64,000 nt of DNA from Agromyces ramosus (GTDB taxonomy: Bacteria > Actinomycetota > Actinomycetes > Actinomycetales > Microbacteriaceae). The notes beneath the pieces are model-generated. The model saw only the letters and a list, made by a program, of their open reading frames with translations, did no database searches and was not told the DNA's origin. The position numbers and the translations under genes are program-made. Of the stretch, positions 17,339 to 26,291 are shown piece by piece. The stretch covers positions 1,860,001 to 1,924,000 of the forward strand of contig NZ_JAUSYY010000001.1 in the NCBI RefSeq assembly GCF_030817175.1, written 5' to 3'. Every line of letters starts with the position of its first letter. Position 1 is the first letter of the stretch.

Positions 17339-19498
17339 TCACTCGCCGCTCGGATGCGCTCCCGCCGCGTCGATCACCCATGCGTACGCGAACGCCCGCT
17401 CGCGCCACGCCGAGTATCGCCCCGAGACGCCGCCGTGCCCGGCCGCCATCTCGATCTTCAGCAGCGGGTCGGCGCCGACCTCGCGCAGGCGGGCCACCCA
17501 CTTCGCCGGCTCCACGTAGAGCACCCGGGTGTCGTTGAGCGAGGTCACCGCCAAGATGCGCGGGTAGTGGTTCACGTGCACGTTCTCGAGGGGCGAGTAC
17601 GACTTGATGTAGGAGTACACCTCCTCGTCGTCGAGCGGGTTGCCCCACTCGTCCCACTCGATGACCGTGAGCGGCAGCGACGGGTCGAGGATCGACGTGA
17701 GCGGGTCGACGAACGGCACTTCGGCGAGGAACCCCGAGAAGTACCTCGGCGCGAGGTTCGCGACGGCCCCGACGAGCAGGCCCCCGGCGCTCCCGCCCTG
17801 CGCGACGAGCCGGTCGGGGGAGGTGATGTCGTTGTCGATGAGATGGCGGGCCACCGCGATGAAGTCGGTGAAGGTGTTGCGCTTCTCGAGCTTCTTGCCA
17901 TGCTCGTACCAGAGCCGGCCCATCTCGCCGCCTCCTCGCACGTGCGCCACCGCGAAGATCATCCCGCGGTCGAGGAGCGACAGCCGGGGGATGCCGAAGC
18001 CCGGGTCGATCGAGTGCTCGTACGACCCGTAGCCGTAGAGCACGGTCGGCGCCGGCTCGCCGAGGTTCACGAGGTCGTGCCGGTACACGAGCGAGACGGG
18101 AACCCGGGTGCCGTCGTCGGCCACCGCCCATTCGCGTCGCTGCGCATAGCGGGTGGCGTCGTAGTCGCCGAGTACCGGCTGGCGCTTGCGCAGCCGCCGC
18201 TCGCCCGTGGCGACCACGACGTCGTACACCGTCGAGGGCGTCACGAAGCTCGTGTACCCGATTCGCAGGGTCGGCTGCTGCCAGTCGGGATTGCTGCCCA
18301 CGCCCACCGAGAAGAGTGCCTCATCGAACGCGAGCTCGTGCAGGGTGTCGTCGGGCGTCGCATCGGCGGGGATGCCCGCCGGCGGCACCTTCGCGATCGC
18401 GACCCGCGGCAGCCCCTCGCGTCGGTACTCGACGGCGACGAAGTCGCGGAACGCGTCGACGCCCTCGAGGCGCACATCGGGATTGTGGGGGAGGAGCATC
18501 CGTCGCGGGCCTTGCGGGTCGGATGCCGCGACGCTCACGAGCTCGAAGTTCACGGCGCCGTCGTTGTGCACGATCAGCAGCCGGTCCTTGCCGCCCGCGA
18601 TCACGTGATCGACGTCGTACTCGACCCCGTCCTTGCGCGGCCACACGACGCGGAACTCGCCGGTCGGCTCGGCGGTGTCGAGCAGCCAGGTCTCGCTCGT
18701 GACGTTCGAGCCGGCCTCGACGAGCAGGAACCTGCGGCTGCGGGTGAGGCCCACGCCGAGCCAGAACCGCTCGTCGGGCTCGTGAAAGACCGAGACGTCG
18801 TCGGATGCCGCGGTGCCGACCTCGTGCCGCCAGATCGTGTCGGGCCGCCACGCCTCGTCGACCGTCGCATAGAAGAGGTATCGTCCGCTCGGGTCGAACA
18901 CGGCGCCCGCCGCGGTGCCCACGATGACGTCGTCGTACTCGCGGCCCGAGCCGTCGATCGAGCGCAGGCGCAGGGTGTAGCGCTCGTCGCCCTCGACATC
19001 GGTGGCATAGAGCAGGGTGGAGCCGTCGGCGGTGACGTCGAAGCTGCCGAGCGAATAGAAGTCATGCCCCTCGGCCTCGGCGTTGTCGTCGAGCAGCACC
19101 TGCTCGCCGGGCAGTGTCTCGTGGGAGGCATCCGTCAGCTCGTCGCCCGTGGTCTCGGGCAGCACCGGCGGCTCCCAGTCGTCGGGGTCGGCCGGCACTC
19201 GGCAGTGGATGCCGTACTGCTTGCCCTCGACGGTGCGGGTGAAGTACCACCAGTCGCCCTCGCGGGTCGGCACACTGAGGTCGGTCTCCTTCGTGCGTGC
19301 CTTGATCTCCTCGAAGAGCTGCTCCTGCAGGATCGTGAGGTGCTCGGTCTTCGCCCTCGTGTACGCGTTCTCCTCATGGAGGTGGGCGATGACGGCCGGA
19401 TCGTCCTTCTCGCGGAGCCACTCGTAGTCGTCGATCACCACGTCGCCGTGGTGCACGCGTTCGGTCGGTCGCTTCTCGGTCTTCGGAGGAGTCAGCAC
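17339..19498 (-). CDS. ptrB: Oligopeptidase B (S9A serine peptidase)
   Basis: Cytoplasmic prolyl-oligopeptidase-family enzyme of 719 residues that cuts short peptides after basic residues. An N-terminal seven-bladed propeller occupies about 1-430 (starting PPKTEKRPTERVHHGD and DDYEWLREKDDP). The alpha/beta-hydrolase domain carries the triad Ser570 in QGGSAGG, Asp656 in LNDTRV and His688 in AAGHGG. Glu residues typical of P1 Arg/Lys binding appear around RGGGEMGRLWYEHGK. Length agrees with the family. The GTG start at 19498 has a poor ribosome-binding site. The gene is followed by the FAD oxidoreductase after 86 bases. Confidence 0.94.
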   Translation of the reverse strand: MLTPPKTEKRPTERVHHGDVVIDDYEWLREKDDPAVIAHLHEENAYTRAKTEHLTILQEQLFEEIKARTKETDLSVPTREGDWWYFTRTVEGKQYGIHCRVPADPDDWEPPVLPETTGDELTDASHETLPGEQVLLDDNAEAEGHDFYSLGSFDVTADGSTLLYATDVEGDERYTLRLRSIDGSGREYDDVIVGTAAGAVFDPSGRYLFYATVDEAWRPDTIWRHEVGTAASDDVSVFHEPDERFWLGVGLTRSRRFLLVEAGSNVTSETWLLDTAEPTGEFRVVWPRKDGVEYDVDHVIAGGKDRLLIVHNDGAVNFELVSVAASDPQGPRRMLLPHNPDVRLEGVDAFRDFVAVEYRREGLPRVAIAKVPPAGIPADATPDDTLHELAFDEALFSVGVGSNPDWQQPTLRIGYTSFVTPSTVYDVVVATGERRLRKRQPVLGDYDATRYAQRREWAVADDGTRVPVSLVYRHDLVNLGEPAPTVLYGYGSYEHSIDPGFGIPRLSLLDRGMIFAVAHVRGGGEMGRLWYEHGKKLEKRNTFTDFIAVARHLIDNDITSPDRLVAQGGSAGGLLVGAVANLAPRYFSGFLAEVPFVDPLTSILDPSLPLTVIEWDEWGNPLDDEEVYSYIKSYSPLENVHVNHYPRILAVTSLNDTRVLYVEPAKWVARLREVGADPLLKIEMAAGHGGVSGRYSAWRERAFAYAWVIDAAGAHPSGE

Positions 19499-19513
19499 GT
19501 GTCCACGCTACGC

Positions 19514-19912
19514 CTACCGTTGGATCTCGCGGATCTCCCATTCGTCGCCGCCGAGGTGCCGCAACACGCCGCGCACCCGCTCGCCGTCGCGCACCGCCGT
19601 GAAGCTCAGCGGCTGCAGCTCACCGCCGGAGATCCCCAGGCTGCCCTCGAAGGTCGGCGACTCGTAGCCGAGCTCGGCGAACACCGCGGCGCGCTGCTGC
19701 GTGTCCCAGATGCCCGAGAGCGTCCAGGTCATGGCGAGGCCCGTCAGCGCGGCGAACACGAACGCGACGTACCCGGCTTCACGCACGCGATCGGCGCCGC
19801 GCTGGCCGCCGTCGATGAGCAGCACGATGCCGACCGTGAGGACCATCGCGGGGAACGCGAGCGGCCACGGGTTCCATGCCGGGATCGTGACGATCGCCGT
19901 CGCGGGATCCAT
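19514..19912 (-). CDS. Small membrane protein of unknown function
   Basis: A 132-residue protein with two predicted membrane helices (about 14-34, PLAFPAMVLTVGIVLLIDG; and about 45-65, GYVAFVFAALTGLAMTWTL). A soluble C-terminal half follows, rich in Glu and Arg and ending DEWEIREIQR. The C-terminal part looks like a small beta domain on the outside or inside of the membrane. I do not recognise a family. It begins three bases after the LysM lipoprotein stop, so the two are probably co-transcribed and may work together at the envelope. Confidence 0.75.
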   Translation of the reverse strand: MDPATAIVTIPAWNPWPLAFPAMVLTVGIVLLIDGGQRGADRVREAGYVAFVFAALTGLAMTWTLSGIWDTQQRAAVFAELGYESPTFEGSLGISGGELQPLSFTAVRDGERVRGVLRHLGGDEWEIREIQR

Positions 19913-19915
19913 GGG

Positions 19916-20374
19916 TCAGCCCGTCTTGGTCCAGTCGAGGTTGATGACGTCTCCGATGTAGACCGTCTCGCCGAAGTCGTGGATCTGCGGATTCATTCGC
20001 AGCAACTGCTGCTGCGGCAGCTCGAAGCGCTGCGCGATGTCGAAGAAGTGGTCGCCCTCGACCACCGTGTAGCTCGACGGCACGCCGGCGCCGTCGAGCA
20101 CGGGCGTGCCGGTCGCGCCCTCGCGCGGACCGGTGTCGTACGCGGGGCCCCACTCGACGACGGGTGCGGGCGCGTTCGGCACGGCTGGCGGCGGCGCGGG
20201 CTCGGCGGCGGGCGGCGCCGGCGGCGTCGACACCGGCGCGGGGGTCGGCGTTGCCGTGACCGTGGCGGTGATGGTCACGGGCGGCGGCGGGGGTGCGGCC
20301 TCGGGCACGCACCCGCTGAGCAGCAACGCTGCAAGTCCGACGGATGCCGCTGCCGCACCGCTGCTTCGCCTCAC
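19916..20374 (-). CDS. LysM-domain lipoprotein
   Basis: A 152-residue exported lipoprotein. The signal peptide ends in the lipobox LLLSGC with Cys22. A Pro/Ala/Thr-rich linker (about 23-75) precedes a C-terminal LysM module: SSYTVVEGDHFFDIAQRFELPQ, then LRMNPQI, then VYIGDVINL. It should be tethered to the membrane and bind peptidoglycan. GTG 20374 has a strong GAGGAGG seven bases upstream. It forms a pair with the small membrane-protein gene downstream and perhaps with the oligopeptidase. Confidence 0.87.
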   Translation of the reverse strand: MRRSSGAAAASVGLAALLLSGCVPEAAPPPPPVTITATVTATPTPAPVSTPPAPPAAEPAPPPAVPNAPAPVVEWGPAYDTGPREGATGTPVLDGAGVPSSYTVVEGDHFFDIAQRFELPQQQLLRMNPQIHDFGETVYIGDVINLDWTKTG

Positions 20375-20427
20375 CGGGCCTCCTCACCGCCGAACGGCGC
20401 TCCGCTTCGGGCGCCGATCGGATCACC

Positions 20428-21915
20428 CTATCCGGTGAGCGTGGCCGGATCGAGGATCGCGGTACGGATGCGCGCGAGTCCCTCGGCCAACAGGGTGTCG
20501 CTCGTGCCGGCGTAGCCGAGCACGATGCCCGGCTCCTCCTCGCCGGGCACCGCCGAGTAGTCGGCGAGCGGTGCGACCGCGATGCCGTCAGCGGCGAGCC
20601 GGTCGACGAGCGCAGCGGATGCCTCGTGGCTCGGCAGCCGCACCACGGCGTGCAGCCCGCCGTCGAGTCCCGAGAGCGGCGCGCTCGGTATGCCGTCGAG
20701 GGCGTCGACCACGAGCCGTCGGCGGTGGGCGTAGTCGCGCCGGGTGACGGCGATGTGCCGGCGCACGGCGCCGCTCGCGAGCAGGGCGGCCGCGGCATCC
20801 TGTGCGACGCCCGGAACCGGGCAGCGCTCATCGGTGCGGATGAGCGCCATCGCCTCGCGCAGCCGCGGATTCGCGGGCAGCACGAGGTAGCCGAGCCGTA
20901 GCCACGGCGTGAGCACCTTCGAGAAGCTGCCGACGAGCACGACCCGTCCGTGGCCCGACGCGGGGTCGTCGAGTGAGGCGAATGCCGGCAGGGGCGGCCC
21001 GAGGTGACGGTACTCGCTGTCGTAGTCGTCTTCGAGCACGATCGCGTCGGCCGTGCGCGCCCAGTCGAGCAGCTCGAGGCGGGCCGCGACGGGCAGCCGT
21101 CCCCCGAGCGGGTACTGGTGGCTCGGCGTGACCATGACGGCGTCGGGCGGCCGGGGCATCCGTCGCAGTGCCTCGACGATGAGTCCATCGGCGTCGACCG
21201 GGGTCGGCACCGTGCGCACGCCGCGACGCTCGAGGGTGCGCCTCGCCGCGGGATAGCCCGGGTGCTCCACCGCGACGACCGCCTCGCGGCCGGTGAGCAG
21301 GGCGAGGGCGGATGCCGCGAGTGCGAGCGCCTCGCTCGTGCCCGCGGTGACCACCACGTCGTCGGCGGTGCAGGCGATGCCGCGGGCCTGGCGCAGGTGG
21401 TCGGCGATCTCGGAGCGCAGGCGCTCGACGCCGAACAGCGGCGGCGACTCCGACGGGATCTCGAGGGACGCTGCGTGGCGCCAGGCCGCGCGCCACGCGC
21501 GGGTGTCGATGCGCGCCGTCGAGGGTCGCCCCGGCAGCAGGTCGATGCGCGGTGGCGTCTGCTCTTCAGCCGCTCCGTCGAGTGGGCGATGTTGGCGGTC
21601 ACCGCCGGCGCCGTCGCGCCAATTTCGCCCATTCGACGTGTATTGTCCAGTCGCGCCGCGTGGCTCGTTGAGCTCGGCGACACGGGTGGGCGCGCCCTGG
21701 CGCATCTCGAGGTAGCCCTCGCCCGCGAGTTGCTCGTAGGCCGCGACGACCGCGCTGCGTGAGACGCCGAGCTCCGACGCGAGCGCGCGAGTCGACGGCA
21801 CCGTGTCGCCCGCCCGCAGCCTGCCGCCGAGGATGCCGCCACGCAGCCCTTCGACGAGCTGCACGCCCACGGGACCGCCGGCGTCGCGGTCGATGACGAG
21901 GATCGGGCCGTCCAT
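20428..21915 (-). CDS. MocR-type GntR/aminotransferase regulator (PdxR-like)
   Basis: Regulator of 495 residues. An N-terminal GntR winged helix (about 15-85: GGRLRAGDTVPSTRALASELGVSRSAVVAAYEQL) is joined by a linker of about 50 residues to a fold-type I aminotransferase domain. PLP-binding features are VTPSHQYPLG, LEDDYDSEY and the Schiff-base Lys in VGSFSKVLTPWLRLGY. Such proteins sense PLP or an amino compound and control a divergent neighbour. Here the neighbour is a pyridoxamine-phosphate-oxidase-like gene, which suggests a role in vitamin B6 balance. ATG 21915 has GGAGG five bases upstream. Confidence 0.92.
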   Translation of the reverse strand: MDGPILVIDRDAGGPVGVQLVEGLRGGILGGRLRAGDTVPSTRALASELGVSRSAVVAAYEQLAGEGYLEMRQGAPTRVAELNEPRGATGQYTSNGRNWRDGAGGDRQHRPLDGAAEEQTPPRIDLLPGRPSTARIDTRAWRAAWRHAASLEIPSESPPLFGVERLRSEIADHLRQARGIACTADDVVVTAGTSEALALAASALALLTGREAVVAVEHPGYPAARRTLERRGVRTVPTPVDADGLIVEALRRMPRPPDAVMVTPSHQYPLGGRLPVAARLELLDWARTADAIVLEDDYDSEYRHLGPPLPAFASLDDPASGHGRVVLVGSFSKVLTPWLRLGYLVLPANPRLREAMALIRTDERCPVPGVAQDAAAALLASGAVRRHIAVTRRDYAHRRRLVVDALDGIPSAPLSGLDGGLHAVVRLPSHEASAALVDRLAADGIAVAPLADYSAVPGEEEPGIVLGYAGTSDTLLAEGLARIRTAILDPATLTG

Positions 21916-21934
21916 GCGCACCTCCGCCGTGCTC

Positions 21935-21968
21935 AACTGGATTGCCGAGAATAGCAGGAACTGGACTG
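21935..21968. promoter_or_regulatory. Direct-repeat operator between the MocR gene and its target
   Basis: AACTGGATTG (21935-21944) and AACTGGACTG (21959-21968) are direct repeats 24 bases apart in the 87-base divergent spacer. A nearby CCAGT (21978-21982) gives a third, inverted half-site. Two direct repeats plus one further site is the arrangement known for PdxR/GabR-type regulators. Confidence 0.65.
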
Positions 21969-22002
21969 CGCGGCGAACCAGTGTTGTCGCGAGACTCTGA
22001 GT

Positions 22003-22683
22003 GTGACCCTGACGAACGCCACTTCCACCCGCCGGATCCGTCGCCTCGCCGAACGGCAGACGACCGATCGCGACGCCCTCTTCGAGCTCCTCGACGGCGA
22101 GCTCGTCGGCCACCTCGCCGCCGTCGTCGACGGCGCGCCCGTCGTCGTGCCCATGGGGTACGCGCGAGACGGCGAGCACGTGCTCGTGCACGGCTCGACC
22201 GGCGGCGGGTTCGCCCTGCGGGCGGCATCCGACCGCTCGACCGTGGCCTTCGCCGTCACGGCGCTCGACGGCCTCGTGTACGCACGCTCGCTCTTCGACA
22301 GTTCGATGAACTACCGCAGCGCGGTCGTCTACGGCGTGCTCGAGCCGGTGGAGGCGGAGGCGACGGATGCCGCGCTGCTCGCCCTCTCCGAGCGGCTCAT
22401 GCCAGGCCGCGCCGCCGAGGTGCGACCGACGACGCGCAAGGAGGCCTCCGCGACCCGCGTGCTCCGGCTCGCACTCGACGACGTCGTGATGAAGCAGCGT
22501 GCGGCCGGGGCATCCGAAGCGCCCGATGACGGCGAGGACCACTCCACGTGGGCCGGCGTCGTGCCCCTCACCCGCACGTGGGGCACGCCGCAGGCGTCGC
22601 CCCTCACCCCAGCGCAGGCACCGGTGCCCGAATCGGTGGTCGCCCTGACGACACGCCCCGCGCCGAACCGCAGACTTCATTGA
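22003..22683 (+). CDS. Pyridoxamine 5'-phosphate oxidase-like flavin-binding protein
   Basis: A 226-residue split-barrel flavoprotein of the PNPOx-like/nitroreductase-like group. Core features are FELLDGELVGHLAAVVDGAPVVVPMGYARDGEHVLVHGSTGGGF, RSTVAFAVTALDGLVYARS and SMNYRSAVVYGVLE. The C-terminal 60 residues (EDHSTWAGVVPL onward) match the longer members of the group. It probably binds FMN or a related flavin; whether it acts on a B6 vitamer is not shown. The start is GTG 22003. It diverges from the MocR gene across the direct-repeat operator and is its obvious target. Confidence 0.85.
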   Translation: MTLTNATSTRRIRRLAERQTTDRDALFELLDGELVGHLAAVVDGAPVVVPMGYARDGEHVLVHGSTGGGFALRAASDRSTVAFAVTALDGLVYARSLFDSSMNYRSAVVYGVLEPVEAEATDAALLALSERLMPGRAAEVRPTTRKEASATRVLRLALDDVVMKQRAAGASEAPDDGEDHSTWAGVVPLTRTWGTPQASPLTPAQAPVPESVVALTTRPAPNRRLH

Positions 22684-22699
22684 GGAAAGGGGGTGCCCC

Positions 22700-22807
22700 A
22701 TGTTCGCAATGCTCGTTCTCGGCCTGCTGGCCGCATCGGCCGTCGCCGCTGCCGCCGTGCAGTTCACGCGCGACGGCTACCGCCGCACGCCGACGCTCCG
22801 GTTCTGA
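22700..22807 (+). CDS. 35-residue single-span membrane microprotein
   Basis: A short ORF with a strong ribosome-binding site (GGAAAGGGGG), 17 bases after the oxidase-like gene. The product starts MFAMLVLGLLAASAVAAAAV, one hydrophobic helix, and ends with a basic tail (RDGYRRTPTLRF). It lies below the length most gene finders keep. It is likely co-transcribed with the upstream gene. Function unknown. Confidence 0.6.
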   Translation: MFAMLVLGLLAASAVAAAAVQFTRDGYRRTPTLRF

Positions 22808-22840
22808 ATTCTCGCCGACGTGACCGTCCCACGCTCGCGT

Positions 22841-22925
22841 CTGAGGTGCCCGGTGCCCGCGTCTGAGGTGCCCGGCTCGCGGACCCCGCCGAAATACGGC
22901 GATCGCCCGATGAGCCTGAGGTGCC
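22841..22925. repeat. Three copies of CTGAGGTGCC before the 61-residue ORF
   Basis: CTGAGGTGCC occurs at 22841-22850, 22863-22872 and 22916-22925. The first two are part of a longer near-repeat with a 22-base period (CGCGTCTGAGGTGCCCGG). The third is followed by a stem-loop (about 22923-22944, TAGCG pairing with CGCTA). This is probably the leader or operator region of the small ORF at 22984. Confidence 0.45.
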
Positions 22926-22983
22926 TTAGCGAGCACGCTAGAGGCATCCGGTCGGAAGGGTCGGACGAATCCCAGGAGGAATC

Positions 22984-23169
22984 ATGCAGTTCTCGGCAGA
23001 CTTCGTGGCGATGCACTCGCACGAGGCGGACGTGCTCCGCGCCGAGCGGGAACTCGGCCTGCGGGCCGAGTCGAGGGAGCGTGGTTCGGGCGGCGAGGGA
23101 CCGTCGCCCGAACCCGTCACCCGCCGGCATCACCGGGGCCACCGCGCCCTGCGCCTCGCGCTGCGGTGA
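22984..23169 (+). CDS. 61-residue basic/acidic small protein
   Basis: ATG 22984 is preceded by a near-ideal AGGAGG seven bases upstream, which is the main support for this gene. The product is charged: acidic/hydrophobic at first (FVAMHSHEADVLRAERELGL) and His/Arg-rich at the end (TRRHHRGHRALRLALR). No known domain. Its TGA overlaps, as GTGA, an in-frame GTG of the following LuxR gene, so the two may be translationally coupled. Confidence 0.6.
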   Translation: MQFSADFVAMHSHEADVLRAERELGLRAESRERGSGGEGPSPEPVTRRHHRGHRALRLALR

Positions 23170-23282
23170 TCGCGGCGCTGTCCGCGTCGGCGGCGCACGC
23201 CAGGGCGATTCCGCCCGTGGCGATCACGGATGCCTCGACCGGCGCCGCTGTCGGTGGGGCGTGGCACGATGAGATCGTGACC

Positions 23283-26200
23283 ATGTCAGCGCCGGCCATG
23301 ATCGGCCGCGACGCAGACCTCGCGCGGCTCACTGAGCGACTCGACGAGGTGCGCGCCGGCGCGCCCTTCACCGTCATCGTCGGCGGCGAGGCGGGCATCG
23401 GCAAGACCCGTCTCATCCGCGAGTTCCAGCGTGGGCTGCCGAGCGATGTGCGACTCCTCGCGGGGCAGTGCGTCGACCTCGGCAGTGTTGCGGCCCCGTA
23501 CGCGCCCGTGAAGGCAGCCCTGCGCACGCTCGTGGCAGACGTCGGGGCCGAACGCGTGCTCGAGGCCGCCGGCCCCGGGCGATCGGCGCTCGCCGCGCTG
23601 CTGCCCGAGCTCGCGGCATCCGATCACGACACCCCCACGGCCGCGCCCGCGGGCGTCGGCGCGGCCACCGGGCAGTTGCACGAGGGCATCGCGGTGCTCC
23701 TCGAGACCTTCTCGCGTGAGCGGCCCATCGTCTTCGTCATCGAAGACCTGCACTGGGTCGACGCGGCGACCCTCGCGCTGCTCCGCTTCCTCATGCGCGC
23801 GCTCGGGTCGAGCCGCGTGCTGACGGTGCTCACCTATCGCAGCGAAGACGTCACACGGGGGCATCCGCTTCGGGCGTTCCTCTCCGAGGCCGAGCGCGAC
23901 CGGTGGGTCGAGCGCCGCGACCTCTCACGACTCTCGCGGGCGCAGGTGCGCAAGCTCACCAAGCTGCTCACGGGCGAGCCGCCCACCGACCAGGTCATCG
24001 AGACCGTCTTCCGTCGCAGCGACGGTGTGCCGTTCTTCGTCGAAGAGCTCGTCGGGCTCGACGGATGCCGCGACGAGAGCGACCTGCCCGACACGCTCCG
24101 CGAACTGCTGCTCGCCCGCTACGAGCGGCTCTCCGAAGGCGCCCAAGAGCTGCTTCGCGTCGTGTCGGTCGGCGGCGTGCGCATCTCGCACGGGCTGCTC
24201 GAGGCGGTGTTCGCCGGCACGCCCGACGAGCTCGACCTCGCGGCGCGCGAGAGCGTGCTCGCCGGAGTGCTGAACATCGACGGCGACGACTACGCCTTCC
24301 GGCACGCCCTCGTGCGCGAGGCGATCCTCGCCGACCTGCTGCCCGGCGAGCGGGCGCGGTTCCACGCGCGGTACGCCGAGGCGTACGAGGCGGCCGCCGA
24401 ATCGGGCACCCGTCGGCTGGCCGCCGAGATCTCCTACCACTGGCTCGGCGCGCACGACGCGAGTCGCGCGTTCCCCGCGACGATCCAGGCAATGCGCGAG
24501 GCGCGCGCCGCCGCGGCCTACGCCACGGCCGCACAGCTGGGCGAACGCGCGCTCGGGCTCTGGGACGTCGTGCCCGACCCCGCCGGCGCGGCCGGCATGG
24601 GCAAGCTCGAGCTCATGGGCCGCACCGCCTCGCACCTGCGCAACGCCGGCGAGGGCGAGCGCGGGCTGGCCCTCGTCAAGGCCGCGCTCGCCGAGTGCCC
24701 TCGAGATGATCCGCAGTACCCGCGATTCCTCCGCGACAAGGCGATGTACCTCGCGAACGTCGGCCGGCCCGGGTCGATCCCCGTGCTCGAAGAGGCGCTC
24801 GAGGTGCTCGGTGACGACGGGTCGAGCGAGCTGCGCATGACCACGCTCACCGGGCTCGCCGGGCGGCTCATGATCGAGGGCCGGCTCGACGAGTCGGTCG
24901 AACGCGCACAGGCCGCGCTCGCCGTGGCGCTCGAGATCGACTCGCCGCGATACGCCTCGATCGCCACCAACATCGAGGCCGTCAGCCGTGCCAGCCGTGG
25001 CGAGGTCGAGCACGGGCTCGCCGGGCTGGAGCGTGCCCGCGAACTGTCCGAGGGCGACGGCGCCGCGATGCTGCGCTACTGGGTCAACGCGTCCGACCTC
25101 TACTACCTCGTGGGCGACCACCGTGAAGCCGTGCGCCTCGCCGAAGAGGGCCTCGAGCAGTCGCGCGCCCAGGGAGTCGAGCGCAGTTCCGGCGTCATCC
25201 TCGCATCGAATGCGGTCGACCCGCTCTTCGCGCTCGGCGAGTGGGATCGCGCGGCTGCGCTCATCGAGCGCGCCCTCGCCCTCGATCCGCCTGCCCCCTT
25301 CGCCGTCTACCTGCAGCGTGCACGCATCTGGGCCATCCTCTGGCTCGGCGAGCCGGCCCGTGCGGCAGAGGCCTTGCGCGGTGTCCGCTCGGCGATGGCC
25401 GACATCATGGAGGTCGAGACCCAGACACGACTCGGGGTGAGCCGAGTGACGGCAGAGGTGGCGCTCGCCAACGGAGACATCGGCGAAGCCTGGCGCGACG
25501 TACGCCGCGCCCTCGATGAGTCGACGGTGCCGCTGCCCGGCTACACGCTGCCGCTGCTCTGGGTGGCGGCGCGGGTCATCGCGGCGGCCCGGGCGACGCC
25601 GAATGAGCTCGGCGACGAGCTCGCCGCCGAGATCAGCGGTGCCGAGCCCGCGTTCCGAGCCCTGATCGGCCGCATGACAATGTGGCCGACCTTCCCGCTG
25701 TGGTCGTCGTTCTTCGAGGCCGAGCTCGCCGAAGGCCCCGATTCGGCTGCGGGTGCCGCCGGTTCGGATGTCGCGGCCTGGCGTGCTGCGGCGAAGGCTG
25801 CTGCGGCGCCGGTGGCACCCGGCTACCTCGCCGCCTACGCGCTGCTCCGCCAGGGTGAGGCCGAACTCGGCGCGGGCGATCGCGCGGCTGCCAGGGTCAC
25901 GCTGCAGAGCGCGCTCGATCTCGCGCTCACGGGCGGCGTCGGGGCGGTGCGTGACCGGGTGATGCAGGTGGCCACGGCGGCAGGGCTCACCCTCGACAGC
26001 GCCATGGGCGCCGGTGTCAGTCGCAGCCGTTCAGCGAGTGGCACCGACACTCCCGGCATTGCGGGGGGCGCGGCATCCGGTGCCGAAGCCGATGCCGCGG
26101 CCACCGCCGAGCTCACGGCCCGCGAACGTCAGGTGCTCGAGCTCATCGCCGAAGGCCTCAGCAACCGGCAGATCGGCGAGCGGCTCTTCATCAGCGGCAA

Positions 26201-26291
26201 GACCGCGAGCGTGCACGTCTCGGCGATCCTCCGCAAGCTCGGCGCCGCGACCCGCACCGAGGCGGCCTACCGGGCGGGCGCACTGCGGTAG
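23283..26291 (+). CDS. Large LuxR-family AAA-ATPase regulator
   Basis: About 1,002 residues. An AAA_16 ATPase domain comes first (MIGRDADLARLTERL, P-loop GGEAGIGKT, Walker B VFVIEDLHWVD). Then come helical repeats (about 330-900) and a C-terminal LuxR helix-turn-helix (LTARERQVLELIAEGLSNRQIGERLFISGKTASVHVSAILRKLG). A low-complexity Ala/Gly/Ser linker precedes the DNA-binding domain. I place the start at ATG 23283, close to the conserved IGRD. GTG 23277 and a GTG at 23166, overlapping the previous ORF, are in-frame alternatives. It ends a gene group that reads away from MocR. Target genes unknown. Confidence 0.9.
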   Translation: MSAPAMIGRDADLARLTERLDEVRAGAPFTVIVGGEAGIGKTRLIREFQRGLPSDVRLLAGQCVDLGSVAAPYAPVKAALRTLVADVGAERVLEAAGPGRSALAALLPELAASDHDTPTAAPAGVGAATGQLHEGIAVLLETFSRERPIVFVIEDLHWVDAATLALLRFLMRALGSSRVLTVLTYRSEDVTRGHPLRAFLSEAERDRWVERRDLSRLSRAQVRKLTKLLTGEPPTDQVIETVFRRSDGVPFFVEELVGLDGCRDESDLPDTLRELLLARYERLSEGAQELLRVVSVGGVRISHGLLEAVFAGTPDELDLAARESVLAGVLNIDGDDYAFRHALVREAILADLLPGERARFHARYAEAYEAAAESGTRRLAAEISYHWLGAHDASRAFPATIQAMREARAAAAYATAAQLGERALGLWDVVPDPAGAAGMGKLELMGRTASHLRNAGEGERGLALVKAALAECPRDDPQYPRFLRDKAMYLANVGRPGSIPVLEEALEVLGDDGSSELRMTTLTGLAGRLMIEGRLDESVERAQAALAVALEIDSPRYASIATNIEAVSRASRGEVEHGLAGLERARELSEGDGAAMLRYWVNASDLYYLVGDHREAVRLAEEGLEQSRAQGVERSSGVILASNAVDPLFALGEWDRAAALIERALALDPPAPFAVYLQRARIWAILWLGEPARAAEALRGVRSAMADIMEVETQTRLGVSRVTAEVALANGDIGEAWRDVRRALDESTVPLPGYTLPLLWVAARVIAAARATPNELGDELAAEISGAEPAFRALIGRMTMWPTFPLWSSFFEAELAEGPDSAAGAAGSDVAAWRAAAKAAAAPVAPGYLAAYALLRQGEAELGAGDRAAARVTLQSALDLALTGGVGAVRDRVMQVATAAGLTLDSAMGAGVSRSRSASGTDTPGIAGGAASGAEADAAATAELTARERQVLELIAEGLSNRQIGERLFISGKTASVHVSAILRKLGAATRTEAAYRAGALR

